Shown one piece after another: positions 1 to 9,130 of a DNA stretch of 64,000 nucleotides. The translations under genes were made by a program, and so were the position numbers. Position 1 is the stretch's first letter. Every line of letters starts with the position of its first letter. Source of the stretch: JBKBII01 sp046299415 (GTDB lineage: Bacteria > Pseudomonadota > Gammaproteobacteria > Ectothiorhodospirales > Ectothiorhodospiraceae); NCBI GenBank assembly GCA_046299415.1, contig JBKBII010000001.1:372001-436000 (forward strand). Reading direction: 5' to 3'. The notes below the pieces were generated by a model, which saw only the letters and a program-made list of their open reading frames with translations, did no database searches and was not told the origin of the DNA.

Positions 1-116
1 GATGAGATTGCGTACATCACGACAAAAAATGCCAATAACAGCGTGACGAAGTCGCCATAGGGAATGGCCCAGGCTTCGTGGTTGACATGTTCTTCTTGGT
101 GTCGGCGTCTCGCCAT
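1..116 (-). CDS. motD: Flagellar stator protein MotD/MotB, N-terminal part (cut by window edge)
   Basis: Only the first 38 or so codons lie in the window. The translation begins MARRRHQEEHVNHEAW and runs into a hydrophobic segment (FVTLLLAFFVVMYAIS). This is the short cytoplasmic tail and single membrane helix of MotB-type stator subunits. Asp22, in the motif YGDF, is at the position of the ion-binding aspartate. It closely resembles pseudomonad MotD, the peptidoglycan-anchored partner of MotC. It follows motC on the same strand after a 225-bp spacer, whereas these genes usually abut; no clear Shine-Dalgarno precedes this ATG, so the start is less certain than the identity. Confidence 0.85.
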   Translation of the reverse strand, partial: MARRRHQEEHVNHEAWAIPYGDFVTLLLAFFVVMYAIS

Positions 117-341
117 CGCTGAGTACTCAGGACTCGGTGAGGAGAAAAAGCATGCTGACGAACGATTTCATCGTGCTCATTCGTAGGTGACGGGGTGAGT
201 GCGGATCATCGGATATGTAAGACGTTGCAGGCGCAATGGTGGAGGCGCTCAATGCGGGGCTCGTCATGTTCGATTCGGCGTCTCGCCACTTGAGGCTGTT
301 TAATCGCCGCGATTTGTGCCATTGAATGCTGTCCACTCAGT
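117..341. other. Spacer between motC and motD
   Basis: These 225 bases separate two genes that are normally adjacent. No recognisable gene, convincing terminator or promoter was found. A short minus-strand frame here has neither a good ribosome site nor a recognisable product. Confidence 0.5.
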
Positions 342-1082
342 TCACAACACGTAGCTGCTGAGCTTGTTCTCCAGCGAACGGGGATTCTCGCCCTCGGCGA
401 TCGCGACGAGACCCTCGATCAGCATCGTTTGATACGTCGCCGTGTGTTCAATGATGGCCTTGAGCTTGTTGGCAATCGGTAAAAAGAGAAGATTGGCAGA
501 AGCGATACCATAGATCGTGGCAACGAACGCGGCGGCGATACCCGGCCCCAGCCTTGAAGGGTCACCGAGATTTTGCATCACGGCCATCAGGCCGAGGACA
601 GCACCCACGATCCCGAGCGTTGGCGCGTAGACGCCCATGCTTTCGAAGACCCGAGCAGCCTGGCGATCGAACTGCTCGCGAGCATCGAGATCGGCCTCGA
701 GAACCCGTCTGAGAGTTTGTGGTTCAGCTCCGTCGACCAGCAACTGTAGCCCTTTGCGTAAGAATCGATCGGGCTCTTTTTCAGCGAGGTTCTCAAGGCC
801 GAGAAGGCCCTCGCGGCGCGCTTTATTTGACCATTCGACCATTCGCTTGACGGCTTTTTTGGACTCGTGCTTGGGCGGGATAAACACCCATGGCAGCAAG
901 TGCATCGCTCGCTTGAAGACGGGCCAGCGCGCCTGAACGAGCGAAGCGCCGATCGTGCCGACGACCACGATCAAGAAAGCGGCGATATTCCACAGCGCAC
1001 CGAGGCCGCTACCTTTTGCAACCGTGCCACCGCCAATGGCGACAAGGCCGAGCAGAATTCCGATGACCGACAGGATATCCAT
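342..1082 (-). CDS. motC: Flagellar motor stator subunit MotC (MotA/PomA family)
   Basis: A 246-residue inner-membrane protein of the MotA/PomA family, the rotor-facing half of the ion-driven stator. It has two N-terminal membrane helices (about 1-21 and 30-52), a cytoplasmic loop with charged residues that contact FliG, and two C-terminal helices (about 150-170 and 185-205) containing YAPTLGIVGAVLGL and AAFVATIYGIASANLLFLP. The tail ENPRSLENKL is typical of MotC. It starts 6 bp after cheB and is followed by motD, so it belongs to the che-mot end of the operon. Pseudomonads carry MotCD next to cheB as a second, proton-driven stator. Whether another stator exists elsewhere cannot be seen. Confidence 0.95.
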   Translation of the reverse strand: MDILSVIGILLGLVAIGGGTVAKGSGLGALWNIAAFLIVVVGTIGASLVQARWPVFKRAMHLLPWVFIPPKHESKKAVKRMVEWSNKARREGLLGLENLAEKEPDRFLRKGLQLLVDGAEPQTLRRVLEADLDAREQFDRQAARVFESMGVYAPTLGIVGAVLGLMAVMQNLGDPSRLGPGIAAAFVATIYGIASANLLFLPIANKLKAIIEHTATYQTMLIEGLVAIAEGENPRSLENKLSSYVL

Positions 1083-1088
1083 GATGGG

Positions 1089-2300
1089 TCAGCACAAGGC
1101 CGCAGCCATCTGTGCGCCTAACTCTTCGAGAGACAAAACGCGGTCGGCGAGCCCGGCATCGGCAATTGCGGCTGGCATACCATAGATCACGCAAGAAGCC
1201 TCGTCCTGAACCCAGATCGGCGTGCCACAAGCGCGCAGCGCCTTCGCGCCCTCGCGCCCGTCAGCTCCCATGCCAGTCAACACGATGGCGAGCCCCTGGC
1301 CGCCGAAGTCTCGAGCCATCGATTCAAAAGTCCGGTCGACGCTCGGTTTGTAGATCGAATCAGGTGCGGGTTCGACGATCCGGATACGAGCGCCCGGGCC
1401 AGCTTGAAACAAGATCTGCGCGCCACCTGGACAAAGATAGGCCGTACCTGGCTCAAGGGATTCTTGAGCATCGGCGTGCTTGACTCGGATCTTGCACTGG
1501 GCGTTCAGCCTTTCGGCGAATGCCGGCGTGAAACTGCCGGGCATATGTTGAACAAGCACGATCGGCAAAGGGAAATGAGCCGGCAACGGTGCGAGAACTC
1601 TTGGCAAGGCTGCGGGACCGCCAGTTGACGCGCCAATCGTGACGACGCGCCAGCGTGAGGGCGCCAGCGTTGGTGTCGAATTCAGCGTGATCGAGCCTCG
1701 GGCTGATGCCGCCCCGCGCAATTCGCGAGTTCTGCCGGTTGCTGTCGTGGCCGAAGCGACCGACGCGCCGGGATTCGCGCGTCTGTCGGCTGAGGCACTG
1801 AAGCCTGTGCCAAACTCCGCTGTGCTTCGAGCAGAGTGAGCGTTGCGTGCTTCGTGGCCTTCGTCCGGACGAGATCCAGCAGGCGCGCGCGACCTGCCAA
1901 CCTGCGATCGGGCGACGATGCGCACACGCCGACGCAGAAGACTGGCGGCTTCAGCCTGATTGCTCGAGATCTCGCTGAATTTTTTCGGAAGGTAGTCGAC
2001 GGCACCAGCCTCTAGCGCATCGAGAGTCGATTTTGCGCCCTCGGTGGTGAGGGTGGAGAACATCAAGATCGGTGTTGGATGCTCGGCCATGATGTGCCGA
2101 ACGGCCGAAATACCATCCATGACGGGCATTTCGATATCCATGACCACGACGTCGGGTCGTAATTTGGCGACTTGCTCGATGGCCTCGCGACCGTTGGCCG
2201 CTGTGCCGACGACCTCGAGGCCAATATCGCTGCGTAGGATTTCTTCAATCCGGCGGCGAAAAAAACCGGAGTCATCGACCACCAATACCTTGTAGGGCAT
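1089..2300 (-). CDS. cheB: Chemotaxis protein-glutamate methylesterase CheB
   Basis: A 403-residue methylesterase/deamidase that resets chemoreceptor methylation after phosphorylation by CheA. Residues 1-125 form a receiver domain (VVDD at 7-10, phospho-acceptor Asp55 in VMDIEMPVMDG). Residues 215-400 form the methylesterase domain with the catalytic serine in GASTGG (Ser225), a histidine in VQHMPG (His252) and an aspartate in GMGADG (Asp347). The 85-residue linker is Ala/Ser/Arg-rich and longer than usual. The ATG at 2300 is preceded by AGAAGG. An in-frame ATG at 2372, immediately after the cheA stop, would add 24 poorly conserved residues and is an alternative start. Confidence 0.96.
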   Translation of the reverse strand: MPYKVLVVDDSGFFRRRIEEILRSDIGLEVVGTAANGREAIEQVAKLRPDVVVMDIEMPVMDGISAVRHIMAEHPTPILMFSTLTTEGAKSTLDALEAGAVDYLPKKFSEISSNQAEAASLLRRRVRIVARSQVGRSRAPAGSRPDEGHEARNAHSARSTAEFGTGFSASADRRANPGASVASATTATGRTRELRGAASARGSITLNSTPTLAPSRWRVVTIGASTGGPAALPRVLAPLPAHFPLPIVLVQHMPGSFTPAFAERLNAQCKIRVKHADAQESLEPGTAYLCPGGAQILFQAGPGARIRIVEPAPDSIYKPSVDRTFESMARDFGGQGLAIVLTGMGADGREGAKALRACGTPIWVQDEASCVIYGMPAAIADAGLADRVLSLEELGAQMAAALC

Positions 2301-2372
2301 GCCGTTTGCCTTCTCGGTTGACCTCGCTGGCCCAGTTGTCGCTGACCGGCGCAGAGAACTGTAATCGTCCAT

Positions 2373-4658
2373 TTAAACCCGGGCCTTGGCGCGATGAGCC
2401 AAGGGGGGAAGTTTGCTCAACAAATTCAGAACACCCGAGACATCGAAGATCAGCGCAATGCCGCCGTCGCCGGTGATCGTTGCACCCGCAAGCCCCGGAA
2501 CTTTCTGCACACCGGCGCCCAAAGGCTTGATCACGACTTCTTCCTGGCCAATCAGATCGTCGACCACGAGGCCCGCGCGCCGCTCGGCGACCTGAACCAC
2601 AACGACGTGCGCAAACTGTGATGGCTCGGGAGCCATATCCGGGCGAACCCAGCGCCTGAGGTAGTGCACCGGAAGCGCGTGACCTCGGACGACGACGACT
2701 TCACGATCGTCGACAAAGTTCGTCCGTCGCAGATCGAGATCAAGGATTTCGGCGACCGATGCTAACGGAAGCGCGTAGCGGCGACCGGCAATCACGACCA
2801 TGAGGGCTGGCAGGATCGCTAACGTCAGAGGTAGTTTGATGCGTAAGGTCGTGCCGCCACCGATGACCGATTCGATCTCGATCCGGCCATTGAGCTGGGC
2901 GATCTTGGTTTTGACCACGTCCATGCCCACGCCGCGTCCCGAGACATCCGAAATCTCGGTCTTTGTCGAAAAGCCGGCGTGGAAGATCAGATTAAAGGCC
3001 TCGCGGTCGGTTAGGCGTTCTGCCATCGCCGCGTCCATTAATCCTTTTTCGACAGCTTTGGCGCGCAAAACATCCGGATCCATGCCCCGACCGTCGTCGG
3101 AAATGATCAACGAGATGTGGTCGCCCTCCTGTTCCGCGCTCAGCAGGACACGTCCAGCTTCGGCCTTGCCAGCAGCCCGTCGTGTAACGGGGTCTTCGAT
3201 GCCGTGATCGACTGCATTCCGAACCAGGTGAACCAAGGGGTCGGCGAGCGCTTCGACAAGATTCTTGTCGAGATCGGTGTCTTCCCCTCGAATCTCGAGG
3301 TCGACTTGCTTGCCGAGGTTGCGCGCCAGATCGCGAACAACGCGCGGAAAACGACCGAAAACTTTTTTGATCGGTTGCATGCGCGTCTTCATGACGGCGC
3401 TTTGCAGATCAGAGGTCACCAGCGCCAATGCGTTGACGGCTTTGCCAAACTCATCGTCACCTGCCGAGCCTTTGAGCATCAGCATGCGATTGCGGACCAA
3501 GACCAATTCACCGACCAGGTTCATGATTTGATCGAGACGAACCGTGTCGACACGAACCGTGGATTCCGGTGCTGGCGCAGGAGTACGGGTGGCGCCGATC
3601 GAAGTCGATGGGCCGCTTGAATCGCTTTGGTTCCCATGTTGCGGAGTCAAGGGAGGCGTAGACGCTGGTGACGCCGAGCTGGATTCGCCCTTTCGCGCGC
3701 CGGCTTGGGGCGCCGGTGCTGGTCTTGTGTCCTTGGGTTTCGCGTCGACACCGGCGCTTGTGTCCGATGATGAATTCGGCTGCGGCTTTGAACTCGCGAC
3801 AGGACTTTTGCCCGGGCCGTGCAGGCGATCGAGAAGTGCCTCAAACTCTTCGTCACTGATCTCGTCGCTGTTGGCTGGGGCACTGTCAATGTCCGAACCG
3901 CTGGCCGTAGGGGCGCCGGAACCGGCTTGTTGGCTCTCGCTGGATACAGTCTTCGGCGCCGTCTTACTGCCGTGCAGCGCGTCCAGCAAAGCCTCGAATT
4001 CTTCGTCGCTGATGTCGTCGTCTTCAGGCTCGCCACGCGGGCCAGCCGGCGGTGAGCCCGTACCGAGGTCAACATCTTGAACTGGTGCGCTATTTGCCTG
4101 TTCGCCGAACATTGCAAGCATGGCGGCATCGGCCTCGTCGAGACCGCCCGCGGATGCAGAGTCGATCGAGTTCTCTGCCCAGCGGTCGCTGCTTTCGGCG
4201 TTTGTGCCGATATCTTGGGGGCTGTGCTCGGTTGATGCAGCGGTGGGGCGGGTGGCGAGTGTTTCTGCGGTTGCCGTCACGTAGTACTGCAAGCCGTCGA
4301 GCAGCTCCGAAGGCGCAGGATTGGGCATTTCGCCCGACCGCAGCTCACCGAACATCACATTGACGACGTCGAGCACGCGCAGAACCACATCCATCAGCTG
4401 AGGTGTAACGCCGATCTCACGGTTACGCAGGCGGTTGAAGACGTCTTCGGCACGATGACAAACCGCCACCAGCGAGTCGAGGTTGAGAAAACCTGCGCCA
4501 CCCTTGATGGTGTGAAAACTGCGAAAGACGGCATTGAGCAGGTCGGGATCGTCCGGGCGATGCTCGAGCTCGACCAGTTGCTCGTTGAGATTCTCGAGCA
4601 GCTCACCGGCCTCGATCAAAAAGTCTTGCAGGATTTCATCGTTTGGATCGATCGCCAT
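2373..4658 (-). CDS. cheA: Chemotaxis sensor histidine kinase CheA
   Basis: A 761-residue CheA that autophosphorylates under receptor control and feeds phosphate to CheY and CheB. The HPt (P1) domain occupies about 1-120 with His49 in SFHTIKGGAG. Residues 140-365 are a Ser/Pro/Ala-rich linker with no recognisable P2 fold; instead it carries two near-identical peptides, ISDEEFEALLDALHG (216-230) and ISDEEFEALLDRLHG (267-281). The dimerisation helices, HATPase domain (VRNAVDHGIED, DDGRGMD, SGRGVGMDVV) and CheW-like P5 domain follow. The ATG at 4658 was chosen for its AAGGAGAG site; an upstream in-frame start adds 13 unsupported residues. It lies directly upstream of cheB. Confidence 0.96.
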   Translation of the reverse strand: MAIDPNDEILQDFLIEAGELLENLNEQLVELEHRPDDPDLLNAVFRSFHTIKGGAGFLNLDSLVAVCHRAEDVFNRLRNREIGVTPQLMDVVLRVLDVVNVMFGELRSGEMPNPAPSELLDGLQYYVTATAETLATRPTAASTEHSPQDIGTNAESSDRWAENSIDSASAGGLDEADAAMLAMFGEQANSAPVQDVDLGTGSPPAGPRGEPEDDDISDEEFEALLDALHGSKTAPKTVSSESQQAGSGAPTASGSDIDSAPANSDEISDEEFEALLDRLHGPGKSPVASSKPQPNSSSDTSAGVDAKPKDTRPAPAPQAGARKGESSSASPASTPPLTPQHGNQSDSSGPSTSIGATRTPAPAPESTVRVDTVRLDQIMNLVGELVLVRNRMLMLKGSAGDDEFGKAVNALALVTSDLQSAVMKTRMQPIKKVFGRFPRVVRDLARNLGKQVDLEIRGEDTDLDKNLVEALADPLVHLVRNAVDHGIEDPVTRRAAGKAEAGRVLLSAEQEGDHISLIISDDGRGMDPDVLRAKAVEKGLMDAAMAERLTDREAFNLIFHAGFSTKTEISDVSGRGVGMDVVKTKIAQLNGRIEIESVIGGGTTLRIKLPLTLAILPALMVVIAGRRYALPLASVAEILDLDLRRTNFVDDREVVVVRGHALPVHYLRRWVRPDMAPEPSQFAHVVVVQVAERRAGLVVDDLIGQEEVVIKPLGAGVQKVPGLAGATITGDGGIALIFDVSGVLNLLSKLPPLAHRAKARV

Positions 4659-5095
4659 AGTGGCTCTCCTTGCGGCCTTTCGGCTCGAGCGGCCCATGGC
4701 CGTAAAACTTGATTATTCAGCTCGTGCCCAATGCCGATCACCAAGCGGGACTCGGGCACGCGTTCGCGCTAAGCCTGGGTCACGACGACAGCAGTAGACA
4801 ACCAAAAGGGTCGCGGATCGAAAATCTTGGAAAGCCTTGACATGTTGATCGAACGCAACGCCGCTTTTGGCCTCATGCAGTCTGAAAAGCGAAAACCTAC
4901 AAAGCTTTGATGATTAGCGTCGAGAGGCCGTCGAGCGCTTTTAAGTTTTCGGCCTCGTCTTTCTTATCTGGCTCGTGCACATGACTCACGCAGTCGACTC
5001 GGACACCGCTGAATCTTCAGCCCTGCACCGTGCCACGACACCATCCATGAGTCGTCTTACCATCGAACAGGCCGCTCGCCTGATCAAGGCTCGGG
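4659..5095. other. Intergenic region cheZ-cheA
   Basis: These 437 bases lie between the cheZ stop and the cheA start. Apart from the cheA Shine-Dalgarno at its left end, no gene was recognised. A weak 7-bp inverted repeat (4924-4930 / 4950-4956, 19-nt loop) has no T run on the transcribed strand. A separate cheA promoter could lie here, but no sigma-28 or sigma-54 consensus was found. Confidence 0.4.
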
Positions 5096-5884
5096 TCAGA
5101 ATCCGAGACTCGATAGCAAAGCATCAACGTCGTCCTGACTTTGAACGACTTCGCCGGCGGAATCTTGAGTTCCGGGGACGGCTGGGCCGTGGCCGCGCGA
5201 ATCGTTAGCAGACGTTTCTGCTGCGGGATCCTTGTTGGTGGGCGCGTTGCTCGTGTTTTCGCGCCTGCCGCGAGCTTCTGCCGAAAGACGAATCATGCCG
5301 ACGAGGCTGACTTCGAGGTCCTGAACGAGCTGAATGACGCGTCGGATCACCTGCCCTGTCAGATCCTGGAAGTCTTGCGCGAGCAAAATCTCGGAGAGCC
5401 CTTCGCGTAACCGGGACAAATCGACGCGCAGGGCTGGGAACCACTCGTCGAAATTGCGCGCGAGTTGACGGAATTCCTCTGCGCTCGATTCACGAGCCCG
5501 AAAGCGTGCCCAGGCCGGCTCGATTTCGTCGAGCTTGGCGAGCGCCTCGTCAACCAGAGGCTGATGGGTTTCGACTGCCGTGAGCGTGCGGTCGGCCGCT
5601 TGAGAAGTCAGCGTGACGACATAATTCAAGCGTTCTTTGGCATCGGGGATTTCGTCGCGGGCTAGAGCCGATAGCCGCGAGTCGCCGCGGAAGCCTTCCA
5701 GGGTCTCGTGTAGCTCTCGCGTCAGCTTGCCGAGCTCTTCAAAGAGATGACGCTCCCGAACTTGGGCCAGTCTTTCGATGTACATCTCGGCTCGATCGTC
5801 GTCGCCGGACTCGAGTGCGTCGACCAAGGCGCGCGCATCGACCAAGCGTTGATCGTGTAGATGTTGCTCGACGTGTTCTTTCAT
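5096..5884 (-). CDS. cheZ: CheY-P phosphatase CheZ
   Basis: A 262-residue CheZ that dephosphorylates CheY-P and so ends the tumble or reversal signal. The long helical hairpin contains the signature LLAQDFQDLTGQVIRRV, which provides the catalytic Asp and Gln. The C-terminal peptide SQDDVDALLSSLGF is the CheY-docking tail, joined to the core by a polar disordered linker (about 205-245). The ATG at 5884 has AAGGA seven bases upstream; an in-frame ATG at 5905 lacks a ribosome site. It lies between cheY and cheA on the same strand. Confidence 0.94.
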   Translation of the reverse strand: MKEHVEQHLHDQRLVDARALVDALESGDDDRAEMYIERLAQVRERHLFEELGKLTRELHETLEGFRGDSRLSALARDEIPDAKERLNYVVTLTSQAADRTLTAVETHQPLVDEALAKLDEIEPAWARFRARESSAEEFRQLARNFDEWFPALRVDLSRLREGLSEILLAQDFQDLTGQVIRRVIQLVQDLEVSLVGMIRLSAEARGRRENTSNAPTNKDPAAETSANDSRGHGPAVPGTQDSAGEVVQSQDDVDALLSSLGF

Positions 5885-6203
5885 GCGGCAATCCTTGAGG
5901 GACATGTCGTGTGCGCGAGCTTGCGCGGGGCGCGTCGGCGCTCGGCAAGCCTTCGCTGCATTGGTGGCGTGAACGTTGAAGTCAGCAACACGGCGCCGGT
6001 CGTTTGAAATCGGGTGAAAAACACTCGCCCTTCCCGCTCAGTGGCGCCGAGAGATTCGGCGGCCTCACAGATATCGATTGCGGTGAGCATTGTCACGTAC
6101 TCTTGGTACGCCTCCGCTCTCACTCACGAGGCGTGCTCGACGTGGTGGTGATCGCAGGATCTGTGACGGCACCGGCCCGACGTCGATCGTGATTCGTGTT
6201 CGC
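5885..6203. other. Intergenic region cheY-cheZ
   Basis: A 319-bp spacer between two genes that are nearly contiguous in most gammaproteobacteria. An 80-codon minus-strand frame (GTG at 6123, ending inside the start of cheZ) has no Shine-Dalgarno and no recognisable product. Nothing else is supported. Confidence 0.4.
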
Positions 6204-6587
6204 TCATCCAATTCGCTCGAAGATCTTTTCGATCTTTTCTCGTAACGTCTCGGCGGTGAACGGCTTGACAACATAGCCGTTGACGCCTGCCTGTGCGGCT
6301 TCAACGATCTGTTCGCGCTTGGCCTCGGCCGTGACCATCAGAACCGGAAGCGTCTTGAGTTGTTCGTCAGCTCGAACCGCACGCAACAAATCGATGCCCG
6401 GCATGTTGGGCATGTTCCAGTCGGTAATGAGAAAGTCGAAATGACCATTTCTCAGCATTGGCAACGCGGTTGAGCCATCGTCGGCTTCCTGCGTGTTGTT
6501 GAAGCCGAGGTCGCGTAGCAGATTCTTGATGATTCTCCGCATCGTGGAGAAGTCATCCACAATCAATATCTTCATATTTTTATCCAC
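6204..6587 (-). CDS. cheY: Chemotaxis response regulator CheY
   Basis: A 127-residue single-domain receiver, very close to enterobacterial CheY. Visible landmarks are the acidic pair in ILIVDDFSTMRRI, the phospho-acceptor Asp in ITDWNMPNMPG, the switch Thr in MVTAEAK and the invariant Lys in YVVKPFT. Phosphorylated CheY binds FliM and FliN to change motor rotation; CheA and CheZ in this window set its phosphorylation. The GTG start at 6587 follows AGAGGTAGG; an ATG four codons in (6575) is possible and would remove only the first residues. Confidence 0.97.
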   Translation of the reverse strand: MDKNMKILIVDDFSTMRRIIKNLLRDLGFNNTQEADDGSTALPMLRNGHFDFLITDWNMPNMPGIDLLRAVRADEQLKTLPVLMVTAEAKREQIVEAAQAGVNGYVVKPFTAETLREKIEKIFERIG

Positions 6588-7047
6588 GACCTACCTCTCA
6601 CTGAGCGCACAAAGATCTGAAATGAAGTGACCCATTATTCGGGTCGATCTAGAAGTCTTGGGTCGGATCACTGAATCCATTCATGCGATCCGGTGAGACC
6701 CATGTCGTTGCATGAGCACTGTGTCGAAAGCCACATTGTCTTTGACTGATTGAGCCTCGTTCGTGTGCCTGACGACCCTGAAAATGGATTGAGTCGTTCC
6801 ACGCCGACGTTGTGGAGATTCGAAATTCTGCGAAGGCCTTCGTTATGAAGATCAGTAGAACCAACGGCGAGTCCAGAGCTGCAGGTCCCGACGACCGAAG
6901 TCTCGGTAATCCAATTCTCGGATCCCAATTGATGTTTCTGTCAGTCGAATCAAATGACGTATTTTTTGGTGCGTGAGATTAGATCGGATACGGCAAAGAC
7001 TCGTTGATCCGAAATCGTCGATGACATGGGTCTGACACCGTGCGGCC
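6588..7047. other. Intergenic region fliA-cheY
   Basis: A 460-bp spacer, somewhat AT-richer than its neighbours. It could hold a cheY promoter, because fliA and cheY are often separate transcription units. No sigma-28, sigma-54 or sigma-70 box could be assigned with confidence and no gene was recognised. Confidence 0.4.
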
Positions 7048-7869
7048 TCATTGATTTTTGCGCTTGACCGAGCGTTGCAGGCGCAAAATTGCTTGCGTTC
7101 GTATTTGTGAAACGCGCGATTCCGTGACACCAAGAACGGCCCCGATTTCCTTCAAGTTGAGCGACTCATCGTAGTACAACGACAAAACGAGCTTTTCCTT
7201 GTCGCTGAGCTGCGCGAGGCTCTCAGTCAGTTGTTCGAGTTCTTCTTCGGCTTCAAATTGTTCGTCCGGTGCTGGGGCCTCGCCGGCAATCCATCGATCG
7301 GTGTCGTCATCCGGACCGCCCAACTCGTCCAGCGCGTACAGGCGAGCGCCGCGCGCGTCGTCGAGCATGCGATGGTACTCAGCGAGATCAACACCGAGTT
7401 CCGCGGCGACCTCGGCATCCGTCGCATAGCGTTGCTCGCGTTGCTCGACGACTCGAATGGTTTCTCGAATACGACGTGCATTGCGATGAACCGACCGTGG
7501 TGTCCAGTCTGAGCGGCGAAGCTCATCGAGCATGGCGCCACGGATTCGTATGGATGCATAGGTCTCGAACTGCGCGACCTCGCGATCCACAAAAGTACGC
7601 GAGGCTTCAAGGAGGCCGATTGTGCCGGCCTGAATCAAGTCGTCGATTTGAACCGAGTCGGGCAAGCGCGCCGCGAGGTGATAAGCAATTCGACGCACCA
7701 ACTCAAAGTGCTCTCGAAGAAGCGCACGTTCATCGCGGGCCGCGACCGCAGCTTGTTGATACTGAGCGAGGCCGCGCCGAGGCGCCGCACTCGACGCGGC
7801 ATCTAGATTCGACGCCAGCTTCGACAAGCTCACGTGTTCCGGCGGTCGTTCATTGCGCGCGCTCGCCAC
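7048..7869 (-). CDS. fliA: Flagellar sigma factor FliA (sigma-28)
   Basis: A sigma-70-family factor that directs RNA polymerase to late flagellar, motility and chemotaxis promoters and is held in check by FlgM. Region 2 is visible as LVRRIAYHLAARLP and DLIQAGTIGLLEA, with QFETYASIRIRGAMLDELR. The region 4 helix-turn-helix is LNLKEIGAVLGVTESRVSQI. The GTG at 7869 is chosen because AGGGGGAG sits six bases upstream, giving 273 residues. An in-frame ATG at 7953 would add 28 residues without a good ribosome site. Either start leaves an N-terminus longer than the usual 240-residue protein. It follows flhG on the same strand. Confidence 0.95.
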   Translation of the reverse strand: MASARNERPPEHVSLSKLASNLDAASSAAPRRGLAQYQQAAVAARDERALLREHFELVRRIAYHLAARLPDSVQIDDLIQAGTIGLLEASRTFVDREVAQFETYASIRIRGAMLDELRRSDWTPRSVHRNARRIRETIRVVEQREQRYATDAEVAAELGVDLAEYHRMLDDARGARLYALDELGGPDDDTDRWIAGEAPAPDEQFEAEEELEQLTESLAQLSDKEKLVLSLYYDESLNLKEIGAVLGVTESRVSQIRTQAILRLQRSVKRKNQ

Positions 7870-8013
7870 TCTGTACTCCCCCTGAAGCTGGCGTGAATCC
7901 ACCGGGCTCACTATTGTCCAATTTAGACGCTTAGTGCTAGTCATCCTTCCCATCTAGGATTGTTGTAAATCGAGTGCGGATCCAGCGGCAATCTGTGCGG
8001 TCCAGCACCGTGC

Positions 8014-8844
8014 TCACGATGGCTTAGGCTTTCTCGGCAGCAATAGCCGCTCGACAAAAAAACCGATCCCGGGAACGCCCTGATCGAGCGCTGGCAGCCG
8101 CATCAGCGTTTGTGCAGCCTCGAACAACGCGCGTGACGATGAGGCTGACGGCGCGAGGGTCAAAACCGGTTTTCGCCGCTGGACCGCTCGTCGCAGTTGT
8201 TCATCGTGCGGAACCGCGCCGATGCGTGTGATCGTCACTTCAGGAAGATACTGAGAACATACCCGTGCCAGCGTGGCCTCGACACGGCGCGCGGACGCCA
8301 GATCCGCGACATTGTTCGGTAGTAGGTAGAAATTGCGTCGGTCGTGATCACGAAACAGAACCTTAATCAGCGCGTAGGCGTCGGTCAGTGATGCGGGTTC
8401 ATCGTTGACGACGACGACGACTTGATGAACAGCGGCACAGAACCGCGTAACCGAATCTTGCACACCTGCTGCAGTATCGACCAGCAGGAGATCGACAGGA
8501 CGCTGATAGCGCTCAAACGCACGAACCAGCCCCGCGTGTTCACTCTGTGAAAGATTGGCCATTTCGGCAATCCCCGATGCTGAGGCGATGACGTCAATGC
8601 CCTCTGGCCCTGCGGTGACGACTTCGTCGACAGAGGTGACGCGTCCGCTGATCAGATCATGAAGCGTGCGTTCCGGCTTGAGCCCGAGAAGAACATCGAC
8701 GTTGGCAAGCCCGAGGTCGGCATCGAGTAGCAACACCTTGCGTCCAAGTTTGGCGAAGGCGACAGCGAGATTAACGGCGACGTTGGTCTTGCCGACGCCC
8801 CCCTTGCCGCTTGCTACCGCGATCATTTGCACCGCCGCTGTCAT
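8014..8844 (-). CDS. flhG: Flagellar number regulator FlhG (FleN, MinD-like ATPase)
   Basis: A 276-residue ParA/MinD-family ATPase that limits the number of polar flagella, acting with FlhF and, in pseudomonads, on FleQ. The deviant Walker A motif GKGGVGKTN is at 13-21, with the DADLGLANVD switch region and LLVDTAAG (Walker B/switch II) following. The C-terminus has the amphipathic membrane-binding character of this family. The spacing from a possible GAGG to the ATG is long (11 nt). It follows flhF after a 286-bp spacer and precedes fliA, the usual order. Confidence 0.94.
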   Translation of the reverse strand: MTAAVQMIAVASGKGGVGKTNVAVNLAVAFAKLGRKVLLLDADLGLANVDVLLGLKPERTLHDLISGRVTSVDEVVTAGPEGIDVIASASGIAEMANLSQSEHAGLVRAFERYQRPVDLLLVDTAAGVQDSVTRFCAAVHQVVVVVNDEPASLTDAYALIKVLFRDHDRRNFYLLPNNVADLASARRVEATLARVCSQYLPEVTITRIGAVPHDEQLRRAVQRRKPVLTLAPSASSSRALFEAAQTLMRLPALDQGVPGIGFFVERLLLPRKPKPS

Positions 8845-9130
8845 GTTTGGATTGACCTCACTGAACGTCGCCTTGTCACGATAGAAAACTCAACGGTAAA
8901 ACATCTTTCGAGCGCCTCCGATGACGCCTATACCGCGGTCGGATCGAAACGCCTGTTTGGATCGTTAGACGTCAAGAATGCCAGATCGCAGACCGTGTGA
9001 GCTTGACGCGTCTCGGCGATGGCTTTGCGAAAGCGTGGTCGCGCCATCGAACCGGGCCGCGATGAGTGCGACATTGTGGTCTCCGTCGCTGCAAAGCACG
9101 ACGTCGCGTGGGATCGAGCGGCTTTTCTTA
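8845..9130. other. Intergenic region flhF-flhG
   Basis: A 286-bp spacer with no recognised gene or signal; these two genes are commonly contiguous or overlapping in other gammaproteobacteria. Confidence 0.4.

Noticed and set aside
4975..5208. 77-codon plus-strand frame before cheA
   Set aside because: It runs into the cheZ end on the opposite strand, has no ribosome site and no recognisable product.
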